Shown here: in pieces, positions 33,836 through 44,461 of the stretch
Numbering within the stretch: the stretch's first letter is position 1
Layout: each line of letters begins with the position of its first letter
NCBI GenBank assembly: GCA_033807695.1
Contig: CM066300.1
Location: forward strand, 1,674,001-1,738,000
Length of the DNA stretch: 64,000 nt
DNA from: Daedaleopsis sinensis
Lineage: Eukaryota; Basidiomycota; Agaricomycetes; Polyporales; Polyporaceae
Direction of reading: 5' to 3'
Program-made: the position numbers and the translations under genes
The notes under the pieces: generated by a model
What the model saw: the letters and a program-made list of their open reading frames with translations, nothing else
What the model was told of the DNA's origin: nothing
The model's database searches: none

Positions 33836-36800
33836 ATGTCTAAGCACTCTCCAAACAGGCGACGCTCTATTGCAACACTTGGTCACGGGCACTCGAAACC
33901 TACCACAAATCATCGGCGACGAGCATATAGCATCGCGCCAGGCGAACGCCTTAGTCCTTCTGCAAAAGCGCGTCGACTTCTGGTGAGTTCTCACAGATTG
34001 ACTCAAAGGGCATTTGGAGAGGTACAAAAGTCGCGATATCGCTCCCCTCCGGCCTCAAAAGGCTCTTGGCGAGAAAGGTAACCAGGTAGGCTGTTGTGCG
34101 GAAGTGGTCAATGAGTTCATTGGCATCGTTTTCTAATAGTCGAAGCATCTACGCCACGAACTCAGACGAGCTCTGCTGAGCCAGCTTCTTGGCTTTCGGT
34201 TGGGACATACAGGGACCTGTCTTCCGTGCGGAAGTTGCTTCACTACGACCTCATCTCTCCACTTCTACATACATAGTGGTCATGTGCTACCGGTCACCAA
34301 GCTTACACTTTGAATCCTCTGCAGGCTCCGCGGAAAAGCATACTCAAGGCCTCTTTGAATCTCCCCCAAGGTCGACCTTCCGATGCGGCCGAGTCTTCTA
34401 CATCCGGCGGAGAGGATATGACACAAGCTATGGACATGACCGAGGTCCATAGTCAAGGGCCTCGTAAAAGCCTCGCTCGTAGGGTCAGCTTTGCTGCACA
34501 CACTCACGTCCGTCTCTTTCATATCCAAAGTCCCGATGTCGGCAACCCCGACAAATCTTCATCACCCGCGGCGCCTCCTGCTGAGAGTCCTGCTCCTGTC
34601 TTTGTCACGCGCGCAGAGAACGATGAGAATGCTGTTCCGTCGCAAGGAGGCAGACGCAGCTCCTACAGAAGACGTTCGTCTACCGCATTTAGCGAATTCG
34701 GCGAGCGTTCAATGGACATGGATATCGACGATACCGCCCCCTACCCACAAGACTTTTTGCCTCAGCGTGGTGCCTTTGTGAACGTACCTGCGGTCGAAGA
34801 AGATGCGTTCAGCGATGATGATGACGATGGATCCGATATGGAGGTTACTGAGGCCATTGCACGGAACATAGAACGGAAACAGTCACTTTCAATAGGTGGT
34901 AATGGGAACCCTCTTCCCGCCCCCAGTCTACCCCATGCATCCATCATTCCTGTAGTCCATCAGCAGAACGACAACTTCCAGCCTCCGGAGGACGACTTTG
35001 ACTTCCCGGAAGACGGCGAGTCCATGGAAATGGAGGAAGTCACCGGCTCGACAGGCGAACCGATGGAATTCACCATCCCGGTTCTCCAATCCATGCGTCA
35101 ACCAAAGGAGCCCGATCCTGTCTGGCTGCAGCTTCGTGCGGTGACCCATGCGGGCAATGAGCCATATGTACCTCCCGCGCCCGAGTCTGACGACGATGCG
35201 CTTTTGATTCAACCATCGCCTGGTCAAGGGATGTCTGGTCCGTCACGACATAGTCTCGCGGACGAGGAGGACGATGGCGGCGAGCAAGACATGGACTTGA
35301 CCTCTGCGATGTCTCGTATCCAGAAGGCTCGTGCATCGCTAGGAATACCGCCTTCTCCGGGAGGGAGTGCTCTTGTTGGTATCCAACCAGAGGAAGATAG
35401 TTTCGGCGAGGGACAGGAACAGGAGATGTACCAGGATACGTTCAGCACTGAGGACAGCTTCGGAGACAATGGTGACATGAACTTGGAGCAGACGATCAAC
35501 TTCACCCAGCGTACCAGTTTGGGCACTCAAGAAGAAGCTTCAATGGACGACATTGATTCTCAAGACCGTGTTGTGAAGATGCCAGTCACCCCTGGATCCG
35601 CTCCCGTCCATCGATCACTCCCTTTGGCTGCCTCCACCTCACATCCACCTCTTGCTGCCTCCACCTCACAGCCACCTCTTGCTGTCTCTACCTCAAAGCC
35701 ACCTCTTGCTGCCTCCACGACCGCTCCCTTGCGAAACAGTGTCTTCAGCGCACCTCTTTCTTCCAGTGTGTTCTCAGCCCCACCACCAGTCGCCAAGACT
35801 TCGAGCGATCGTCCACGCTCTCCCTCAAAGTCGCCTGGCCCAGCTACGGTACCAAAGCCGTTCGTTTTTAGCCTGACCCGCGCGGTTTCCCCGTCGAAGG
35901 AAAAAGCCCCTGCACAACCTCAACCTTTCAAAGGAACCGCTGCCTTCGCTCCGCCCTCCGTACCGAAATCTCCGAAGCGGACGAACGCAGATAATCACAG
36001 TGATTCTTCATCTGTACAACACCCGCCAGTAAGCAGGCTTCCTCCCTCTAGGATCGCAGCGTTTGAGGCGGCGGCGGGCGAGTCGGCCTCGCAGCCTGTT
36101 GCTGGAGCAAAGCTAAATAGACGCGCGAGCATCAGTAGCGCTGTCCGACGTCCGTCGGGCTATTTCGCGCAACGGAAGAGTCTTGGGGCTGGTGCGCTCC
36201 CTCCGAACCCCGTCCCGCCCCGCGCTAGCAGCCCCGAGAGGGTCTCTAGTGGTGCTGGCCTCAATCGGCCACGTGCGAGCGTTGGTGCTCAACCCTCTGG
36301 CGCAGGACTGGGGCTTTCACTGTCTCGGACGCACAGTGATCCTGGCCCAGCCACGACCAGTCCCACCGGTGCAATCTATCCGAACTTGTCCCAACTCGCC
36401 CCGGAAGACCAGCGCCCTCTCAGTCCCGCCCCATACACCTCTCAGGACAAGGGTAAGGGCAAGGCATGCGAGAGGGAAGAAGTGCGTCAGGCTATCGCAG
36501 CGCCGAGCCCGACGCGTGGTTCCCCTGCACCTGCGCCGCAGAGATCGGGCTCACCAGCGTTACCTCAACGCGTAGCTTCCCCCGTGAATGTCCCTGCACC
36601 TCGCGGGCCACAAGCTACACATATCGCCCCTCCATCGAGCTCGCAGAATGTCATTGACGTCTCCATGGCCATGGATGTTTCCATGGACGCGACAGTGCCC
36701 CCGCCTCCCACTGGAGCGGGGGTTTCGCAGATGTGGCGAGAAAGCGTCCCTGAGGAGCCCATGCAAGATGACGACGAGGTATGTGATCTCTATGCATTGT

Positions 36801-38686
36801 AAAACGCTCCTGCACTGACAAATCTGGCCTTCTAGCCCGCTATTTCAATCGAACAGTTCTTCCAGATGACAGGTATCCGGTTCATGGACGAGCTGACGAT
36901 GCCTCGACCGCGCCGGTCTACGGTCGGCCCTGGACAACTTCGCCCCCGTGCCCGTAGGCGGTCATCTGCGGCGGAAGACCTCGGGGCGAGCGCAGCGGAG
37001 GAAGATCCTATTCCTCTGTCCGAGTTCGCGGTTGCGATGGCAGTCGACATGCCGCGGATCGACCTGTACACTGCGATTGCACGGGACCTTACCGCGTATA
37101 TCCAAGAGTGCAAGAAGATCTACAAGGAGGCTGAGGAGGAGGCGATCAAGGACACACCCAGTCTCTTCCGCGAGTTCGCGAACGTCGACGAGGCCGAGCA
37201 GGCCATGTTGATTGTACGTGGGCAATCAAGGATTCAATGTGAGACAGTACTGACTTTTACGCTTTCTTAGCACCAACTCAAGCTCATAAAGGCGAACAAT
37301 ATCGGTACTGCGAAATCGCAATGGTATGACTGGAAGTTGCAGTGGGTTGAGCAGCTGTACGAAAGCGCAGCCCACGGATTCACCAGCCTTGAGTCTGTCA
37401 GTATACCTCTTAAATGTGACTCGCGTCATGGCTAATCGCCTCACTCCCTAGGATGCGACTTATATTGCGGGTGTCATCAAGGAAGCGCAAGATATGCTTC
37501 CCGAGCTTCGGCAGGAGTACGAGGAGGTCGTTCGGCTCCTGGCTCAAGAGAAGGCTGACATTGACGAGATCGAGAATTCTGACAAAGACTACCTCAATGA
37601 GCTTAAATCTACTATCGCGGAGCAGAGGTATAGGCACCCGTGCACTCTCAGCAATAGTGACATTGACTTTGGACCGTCAGCACGCAAATTGAGGCGTTCC
37701 GAGCGGACGTGTCAGAAGCTAAAGCGAAGTTCGAACGCCTGGACGAGAAGCTCGCAGAGATCGAATCGCAGAAGGAGGAAGCAACGACCGCGATTAACCA
37801 GGCCAAGCACATAGTACACATTCAGAAAGAGAGCACAAGCGCTGAAGTCTTCAGGTTGAAAGGTGTGTGGATCGTCTGGAGACCCCAAGAAATGGTAAAC
37901 CCAACCCATCTACAGCGGAGCTCGAGGCTCTGGAAGAGATGCACCTGTGGCACACGACGAAGCTTTCACCCGACCGCGTCGAGCTCATCTATGCGCACAA
38001 GTACCACGTCTCGATCCCATGCACTAAATACGCCCCGCTATGCCCTCATGTTCGGGTCACCAAGACGCCAGGGGCCAAACTGAAGGAGCGCGACGCCTTC
38101 CCCCACTTCACCGCGCTGATCATCAAGACCGCCCAGGCCCTCATCACCGGCGCGCAGGAGAAGGCCGACTTGAAGCAGGTGCGTCGCTCCCCTTGCCTCG
38201 AACGCGCGACCGCGGCGCGGCGCTCACGCAGCCGGTCCTCTGGCAGATCATCGAGTGGCTCAGCGACTTCTGGGCGTCGTGCGCGCAGCTCCGCTCGCAG
38301 TTCACCTTCCTCGCGATCAAGTATCCGCTGCAGGTCACGGGCGTCGCGGACGAGCACGGGGCCGAGTATCTCAAGGCGACGGCGACCGTCATGCTCCCCC
38401 GCATCAAGGGCAAGGCATTTATCTCGTTTATCTTGGATAAGGACACGTACACCCGCTGGCCGCTGTCTATGCGGAATCTCAAGGTGGACGTCAGCGTCGC
38501 GTACGGAGATATACAGTACGTGTCCCACCCCGTTCAAGACCTCTTGACTTTGGTCTCATCGCTCCCGGCTGCAGAGAGGACGTCATACTCCGAAGCCTTC
38601 TTGAAAGCTTGTCTGGTTTCACGCCCGCACTTAACTACGGATGTCTTTTGGATGCTTGTGCCGAGGCCACAGGGCAGTTTGTATGA
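33836..38686 (+). CDS. SPC7: Kinetochore scaffold Spc7/Spc105/KNL1
   Basis: Outer-kinetochore KMN-network scaffold that recruits PP1 and, when phosphorylated by Mps1, the Bub checkpoint proteins. Exons: 33836-33982, 34325-36778, 36836-37213, 37271-37396, 37452-37627, 37681-37862, 37916-38178, 38232-38515, 38575-38686; 1373 aa. Both PP1-docking motifs are visible: SILK at 54-57 and RVSF at 102-105. MELT-like motifs follow (MDMT at 85, then MEVT, MEFT and MDLT). A disordered Ser/Pro region carries a four-copy 9-residue repeat. The Spc7 domain starts at SIEQFFQMTGIRFMDELTMP, then a long coiled coil (DMLPELRQEYEEVVRLLAQE; LKAELEALEEMHLW) and a C-terminal RWD-type segment ending EATGQFV. The last exon was chosen because the spliced frame is protein-like and the read-through is not. 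Confidence 0.93.
35621..35728 (+). repeat. Tandem 27-bp coding repeat, four units, in Spc7
   Basis: Units at 35621-35647, 35648-35674, 35675-35701 and 35702-35728 encode nine-residue repeats of the form PLAASTS(H/Q/K)P; the fourth is degenerate. They lie in the disordered middle of the protein. Confidence 0.85.
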
Positions 38687-38951
38687 TGTGGCATTAGGAT
38701 ATATACGCTTTGTACACTGTACAATATACCAACGAGATCCAGCGTGTCGTAGGAGTCGTAATGATGAGGAAGAGTCCAGAAAAGTCGTGATGGAGCATGA
38801 AGGGGCATAAGATGGGGGTACAGATGTCAAGATATTGCAGAGCAAACCACAGGGAACGAAGTAGAGAGATGACCTATGAGACGCTGTAAGCACGGATACC
38901 AAGCTCGAACCGAGTAGCACTCACGAGAAAAATCACGACGGCGGGCCCCGC

Positions 38952-41120
38952 TCAAGAGCGAGATAGTTGTGCTAAGCTGTGGTCAAGGCCTACGAGCAAC
39001 AGCGACAGCATCTCCCGATTCGCACGCACGAGCTCCCGCTCGCTTTCCGCGGTATCCCGCACACAGCACCACGCGGCCCCAGCGTCGCGCGCAGCGAGCG
39101 CGATCACCGACTTGGTCTGCGCCTGCCGCGCCTGCAACGCGGCGGCCTTGGACACGCATATCGCCTCCTCGGCCCTGCGGCTGGCGTCCTTCACGGCCTT
39201 CTCCTGCGCCGCCTGCGCCTCGCGGAGCATCTCCTCGAGGACCGCGATCTGCTCCGAGCGCTGGCCGTCGACGAGCAGGTTGCCGTGCACCTGCTGCTCC
39301 AGCTCCGAGATCTGCCGCGCGAGCTCCTCGGCGTCGCGCATGCGTGCGTGCTTGGCGGCGTGCAGCTGCTCCTCGAGCGACTGCATCTGCTTCAGCCGCT
39401 CCTGTGCGCGGCTCTCTGCCGCCGCGAGCTGCAGGCGGAGGAGCGTCATCGCGCCGCTGTCCGCTATCGGTGTGTCCGACTTCATGTTGTCAAACATATG
39501 GGTAGAGTTGTGGATGGCGGGTGACGGCGTGACATCGGGAAGCAGGACCTGGGAGATGGAGCCGTAGCCCGTGGGAGAAGGTAGTGCACTGAGGCTTGGA
39601 CTGTCCGGAATATCGATTATGCTCAGGGTAGGGGACACCGCTCCCGACCGGAAAGGTGCAGGGATTTCGGAGATCATGCGCTCAACATCCTCGTCGTCGA
39701 GAGTCTTGCTGTGTTGCGCAAGCTGCTCCCACGACAGGATAGAGCCACGGTCATTTCCAGGCTGGCGTGCCTTCGGTCGCAAGAAGGGCGAGCTGTCTGC
39801 GGATGGAGGGGCAGGGGACGCATACGACAGGTTGGCACGAGAAGGTAAGAACCCAGAACGAGAGGGTGTGTGAGGGTCACCATCATGCTCCTTGGTGCGC
39901 GTAATTCTCGGAATCGCAGGAGTGGGGGCGGTAGGCGACGCAACAGAGCCAAGCATGAACTCGACGTCATCCGCGTCGATGCTATCCGTGCTGCTCCCCT
40001 CCGATATGATCATGGGCGTGGGCGTAGTGGGCACTGAGGCACCCCGCATGTGAATGATGCCGCTCCTCGTACTCCCATTCTTGCGTGTGGAGACACGACC
40101 GAGAGGCGACTCGGGGGGAGGTGGGAGACCATTCCGGAGAGGGCTCCCGCTGACGTTGTTTAAGCGGAGAGTGTTCGAGCCCTTGAGGATGTTACCGAAC
40201 AGTGTGGGGGTGGGAGGTGAGTTTGGCGGACGAGAGGACCCGGAAAGAGAAGACGAAGCGGATGAGGGAGGGCGCGGAAGAGTGGACCGTACAGATCCCG
40301 AACCCGACACCGGAGGGGTAGAGGTCTTACTGAGTTTGGAAGCTTTCGTGGACGTAGTACGAATAGACGATGGGGAACTCTGCGGCTGGGGCGTTCCCTT
40401 GTCCTTCTTCTCTGGGGTCTGGGGTCTAACGTTCATCGCGGAGGTCAAGTTGACCTTCAACGCCCCGGGGTGAGGGACGGGAGAGATAGGACGCGGAGAC
40501 TTGGACTTGGACTTCTCTACGCGTGCGACCTCGAGGGAATCCTTCGGGGTCTTCACCTCGTCTGTATCATCCTCGGAGCTGCTCTGCTGGCGGTGCTTTC
40601 TCTGCCAGGTTGGGGACGGAGAACTCTTTGGGGGCACGATGCTAGACTCTGCGAGCACCGAGCGCGGCCTATACTTGGGAAGTCCCGAGCTAACGAGAGA
40701 GTTACGGTTGCGTACCGATAATCGGGCGCTGCCGGACTCCTTGGCCTTGGGGCTCGCGCTGTCCGACGGCGAAGAGGTCTGTTCATCGGGAGTCTGGGTG
40801 AGTTTCCTGAGCGCGGACTGCCTGCGGGAATGGCGAGTGATAGTTTTGGCGTCAGGGGAATCCTCAACGTGGTTCTTCTTCGCGAGCGGCTTGTCGACCG
40901 ACGCGCGCGAGGGAGGTGCGAGGTTGATGGCGCTGCTACGGCGAGCAGCGGTGTCCTTCTTCTTCGTGGCCTTGTCCTTCTCATTCTCCTTGGAGTCTTT
41001 ATGCATCACGTCTGCGAGAGCCTTGCCTACGGAGGAGAGGCCGAAAGATTGGCGGATAGAACTGCGTGTGGTTGGTTTAGAGCGGACTGACGCGCCACTA
41101 GCGGAGGCCTCGGCGGGCAT
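38952..41120 (-). CDS. Unrecognised Ser/Pro-rich protein with C-terminal coiled coil
   Basis: A single uninterrupted exon encodes 722 aa, starting MPAEASASGASVRSKP. I do not recognise the family. About the first 550 residues are basic, Ser/Pro/Thr-rich and probably disordered. A long helical coiled-coil segment follows at about 558-680 (LRLQLAAAESRAQERLKQMQ; EELARQISELEQQV; RSEQIAVLEEMLREAQAAQE). Short motifs worth noting are a KEN box at 44-46 and an SEIP sequence at 484-487 that fits the SxIP pattern of EB1 ligands; such short motifs occur by chance. The lack of introns contrasts with its neighbours. It lies tail to tail with Spc7. A microtubule or cell-cycle role is only an inference. Confidence 0.75.
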   Translation of the reverse strand: MPAEASASGASVRSKPTTRSSIRQSFGLSSVGKALADVMHKDSKENEKDKATKKKDTAARRSSAINLAPPSRASVDKPLAKKNHVEDSPDAKTITRHSRRQSALRKLTQTPDEQTSSPSDSASPKAKESGSARLSVRNRNSLVSSGLPKYRPRSVLAESSIVPPKSSPSPTWQRKHRQQSSSEDDTDEVKTPKDSLEVARVEKSKSKSPRPISPVPHPGALKVNLTSAMNVRPQTPEKKDKGTPQPQSSPSSIRTTSTKASKLSKTSTPPVSGSGSVRSTLPRPPSSASSSLSGSSRPPNSPPTPTLFGNILKGSNTLRLNNVSGSPLRNGLPPPPESPLGRVSTRKNGSTRSGIIHMRGASVPTTPTPMIISEGSSTDSIDADDVEFMLGSVASPTAPTPAIPRITRTKEHDGDPHTPSRSGFLPSRANLSYASPAPPSADSSPFLRPKARQPGNDRGSILSWEQLAQHSKTLDDEDVERMISEIPAPFRSGAVSPTLSIIDIPDSPSLSALPSPTGYGSISQVLLPDVTPSPAIHNSTHMFDNMKSDTPIADSGAMTLLRLQLAAAESRAQERLKQMQSLEEQLHAAKHARMRDAEELARQISELEQQVHGNLLVDGQRSEQIAVLEEMLREAQAAQEKAVKDASRRAEEAICVSKAAALQARQAQTKSVIALAARDAGAAWCCVRDTAESERELVRANREMLSLLLVGLDHSLAQLSRS

Positions 41121-41430
41121 AGTGGCGAAATGGAAGTGATATATGTATGTTTGCGAGCGGTTAGGATGTTCGTGAGGGCCGTGGAGGGCGTAGGGATGAG
41201 CGTAGAATGGGAGGAGAGCAGATCAGGGTGGGTTGCAAGCCGGTCGTCGAGGGTCGTCGCTAGAGTCGTGGACGACCCATCGTGCGAACTTTCCTCCGCG
41301 ACTTCAACTTGGCGTAACCGCGCGCCGCCGTCCGCCCAACCACAGCCGTCACGCGCCTCCTTTGCCAGGGCTCCCCGCAAACACGCGTTTTCCAATCGAC
41401 AACGCCCTATGCATGTTTCGATTCGCGACT
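41121..41430. other. Intergenic region, 310 bp
   Basis: Promoter side of the coiled-coil gene and 3' side of ALG10 (both minus). No motif stands out. Confidence 0.5.
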
Positions 41431-43291
41431 CTACCACATGAATCGTCCTACCCCTGCCCGCTCCTTATATAAGAATACCCACATCGTCACCCCGTTGATC
41501 GCCGCATACCAGAGACACTCCAACCCCAGACCCCACAACGGAACGTCCTTCACCTGTACTCTCAGCAGAATGTATGGAATCAGGAAGTACCGAGGCTCGA
41601 GAAGTGGCGTAGGAAGCAGCGTCGGAACGACGAAGACCGGAAGAAGCAGGCTCTGCAGGAGGGTCTGGTCGGGGCCTGTGAGAGAACGAAGGTCAGCCAC
41701 GGAGCGCATTCCGAGGGTGCAAGCAATGGACGCACCAATCCGGATGTACCATGCCCATGCACACGCAATATACCCCGGAACGAGGAGGTATGGCGCCAGC
41801 GGATGTATCAGAAAGACCCGCCGCCATATGTAGAATGTGTAGTGGCGATTGTCAGACAGCAGGAACGGGTGCTGGATCCTGGTGCCGCATACGTCAGTTG
41901 CGTCTCGTGGCGACTAGAAAATATTCGCGACTAACGTGAACTTATGGATTGTGAAACACATGATCGCAGAAACCACACATGTCACTGCAGCGTTCCTGTG
42001 GGGAAGGTCAGCCATGTTGCAAACAGTCGGGTCGGGGCAAGCACCTTCTGCTTCCCAACATCCGCGCGCGTATGTCTTGCACCAACGATAGAACACCCCC
42101 TTTACCGGTCAGTAGGGCGGGCCAACCGAATGCCGTTGCAAAGCCGACAAAATAGTACAGTTGCGGCACATGTAATGCAGGTATATGATTCGACTTGTCG
42201 CCTAGGGAAGCAACATGTCAGTACTGACTCTATGTCTCAGACGACTTCAAAAGCTCACCGAGTACAATGCCTCCGTTCCATACGACGAACGCTCCAAACG
42301 CCGCGATGACTAGGGCATAGGGAACAAACGCAGGGAGGATCTCTAGGAGAACTTTCGGCCCGCTGAGCACAGACCACAGCAGATCCACTACATGATCGAG
42401 GAGAGAAGGCCGCGCGTTAGCTCGGGGTTTGAGTTCAAAGTTTCGGGTCTTGACATACCGGGACGTGCTTCAAGAGCAAGCGGGTCATGTAGCTTCGGCG
42501 GAGGTTTCGTGTTCGGGGCAACGCGCCGGAACCGAAGGTACACGAGCTGGCTGGAGACATATGCGTACAGCACCCATATGATGTTGTTCTGGCGGAATGT
42601 GCAGCTGACCAGACCTAACTAACATGCTTGTTCTACGTGAATCTCCACCCAGCGATCCGCTCAGGACTCAGGAGATATGAGACGTACCAAGGCGGCGAGC
42701 CAATGCCTGCCCTGAGAGGCAAGCACGACGGTTGACACGACCGAGACTAGGCTCGGAACCTCCGTGTAGTACAAGAAGCCGAAGAACCAGGCGAGAGGAA
42801 ACGAGGCAAGGATCACCGCCTCGAGTAGGGGTGTCGTCAAAGATGGGGGTGGCCGTTCACGCTTGTGAGAGCAAACAAGCGGAGTCAAAGCAATAGGAAG
42901 TGCGAGTAGGGATAGCGTCGGGGTTAGACGGAGCATCGAGAGGTTGCACTTGAACATAAATATCTTCTTCAGGATGAGGCTGAGTACATAGCTGCACCAG
43001 ACGCTTCAGTACGTGCTCATTCTTCAGGAGTGTATAGGACTCACAGTCCAGGGGGTGTAGTGATCTTAGGGTCCCACTGCCAGTAATCGCCCTTACAGTA
43101 CGCCTGCGCCTGCGGGACATGGAACGGCTCATCCTAGACAGTTTCGGCTTTCAACTCACGGTCGCAACACTAACGTGATGAGCACGCACCATATACGGTT
43201 TAGTAACCTCCTCATTGACCGCCTTCAAGACCAATACAGCGACTGTGCAGAAGACGACATACCAAGTCGGCGCGGGCGACGAGGAAGACAT
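41431..43291 (-). CDS. ALG10: ALG10 (Die2) dolichyl-P-Glc:lipid-oligosaccharide alpha-1,2-glucosyltransferase
   Basis: ER multispanning enzyme that adds the terminal alpha-1,2-glucose to the dolichol-linked N-glycan precursor. Exons: 43190-43291, 43045-43133, 42688-42991, 42459-42618, 42259-42387, 42045-42201, 41936-41995, 41736-41878, 41431-41675; 462 aa, the usual length. Family signatures are [35 protein letters not shown], the FRQNNIIWV motif, [15 protein letters not shown] followed by [27 protein letters not shown] and YIWRR. At least nine hydrophobic segments are visible. The acceptor at 42618/42619 was chosen over a nearby AG because only it keeps FRQNN in frame. The intron 41676-41735 is in frame and could be retained. 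The start codon is 132 bp from the divergent Mtq2 start. Confidence 0.93.
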
Positions 43292-43423
43292 GGCGGTCCG
43301 CTGCCAGGTAGGAGTTACCTTTTTCGGAAGTCTGATCGCGACCATGTGCAGCGCGTAGCATACGAGCGCTATTGACCGCGACGCGTCTGTCTGCAACGTT
43401 CATGTACAACAGTAACCACGACT
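43292..43423. promoter_or_regulatory. Short bidirectional promoter, ALG10 / Mtq2
   Basis: 132 bp separate the divergent start codons. The DNA is CG-rich, with no TATA box seen. Confidence 0.55.
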
Positions 43424-44397
43424 ATGATCCCGACTCCCGACCTATCGCATTTGAAACGGGAAGACTACTTGCATGTCTATGAACCAGCTGGTGAGCCTTT
43501 CTGTGCATCACGAAAAGGAAAATATGCGAACGTAAGCGGATGTCAGAGGACACCTTCATCCTCTTGGATGCATTGGAAGAAGACGCGGACCAGTTGCGTG
43601 CATTGCACCCGAAAATATGCTTAGAGATCGGGTGAGCCCTACCATGTACGGAATTTGTGTCCAACTGACCAAGGAGCAGCTCGGGTTCCGGATGTGTTAG
43701 CGCATTCACTGGCACTATACTGGGCCCCTCGTCGCGTCGGTCCCCTGAGTTCCCAAGGATGGCTCCAGTCTGACGCGTCGCCAGTCTATCTCACAACAGA
43801 TATCAATCCACACGCGTGCCGCAGCACGAAAGCAACTGGATCACATAACCGAGTACGAACACCGTGAAGAACCGCTGATGCAGAGACTCAACAGCTTCTG
43901 CAGTAGGTTTTTATCGAGCCGATCCTAGGCTCCCTTGTTGGACCTCTTCGCAAACGTCTGAAGCACTCGGTCGATATCCTGCTGTTCAATCCGCCTTATG
44001 TCCCGACGGATACAGACGAGGCAGATATAGCGCAGGAAGATGCGGATATCGCGGGTGCCTGGGCAGGGGGGCGCGACGGCATGGCGTTGACTGATATCCT
44101 GCTTGACCAAGTGGAGGTAGGGAATCTACCTATCTCTGTGGCCAGTATCTGATTACCATCGCCTCAGGACCTCTTATCACCGCAGGGGCGTTTCTACCTG
44201 GTCGCGGTGAAACAGAATGATATAGAAGGAATCTGTCGTAGGATGCTCGAACAATTCGACCTTCACGGCGAGGTATGTTCTGACTCGAGCCCCATTGCCA
44301 ATCACCTCACATCTCTACCCTTGAGATTGCGCTACAACGTCGAGCAGGAAGAGAACACTTATACGTTTTACGATTCCTCCGGCACCATACACGCTGA
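43424..44397 (+). CDS. MTQ2: eRF1 glutamine methyltransferase (Mtq2/N6AMT1, HemK family)
   Basis: Class I SAM-dependent methyltransferase that, with Trm112, methylates the Gln of the GGQ motif in release factor eRF1. Exons: 43424-43490, 43547-43631, 43680-43735, 43785-43852, 43907-44116, 44168-44272, 44326-44397; 220 aa, matching the family. Motifs are PDLSHLKREDYLHVYEPAED, SAM-binding CLEIGSGSGCVSAF, TTDINPHACRST and the catalytic NPPY in ILLFNPPYVPTDTDEADIA. The C-terminal RRAGREHLYVLRF is also characteristic. The seven short exons were fixed by phase and by these conserved stretches. Its stop is only 64 bp from the stop of the convergent dioxygenase gene. Confidence 0.93.
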
Positions 44398-44461
44398 TAC
44401 AAACTACAAACTGCTTATATGTCACTTCCGTTGACTTCACCACCGCGAGGGAACTCCTCCC

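Noticed and set aside
37863..37915. Possible extra Spc7 exon using the later GTAAAC donor
   Set aside because: That choice breaks the downstream frame; the GTGTGT donor restores a continuous coiled coil.
38516..38810. Read-through C-terminus of Spc7 past 38516
   Set aside because: The spliced frame beginning at 38575 gives a family-like C-terminus, whereas the read-through is basic and unstructured.
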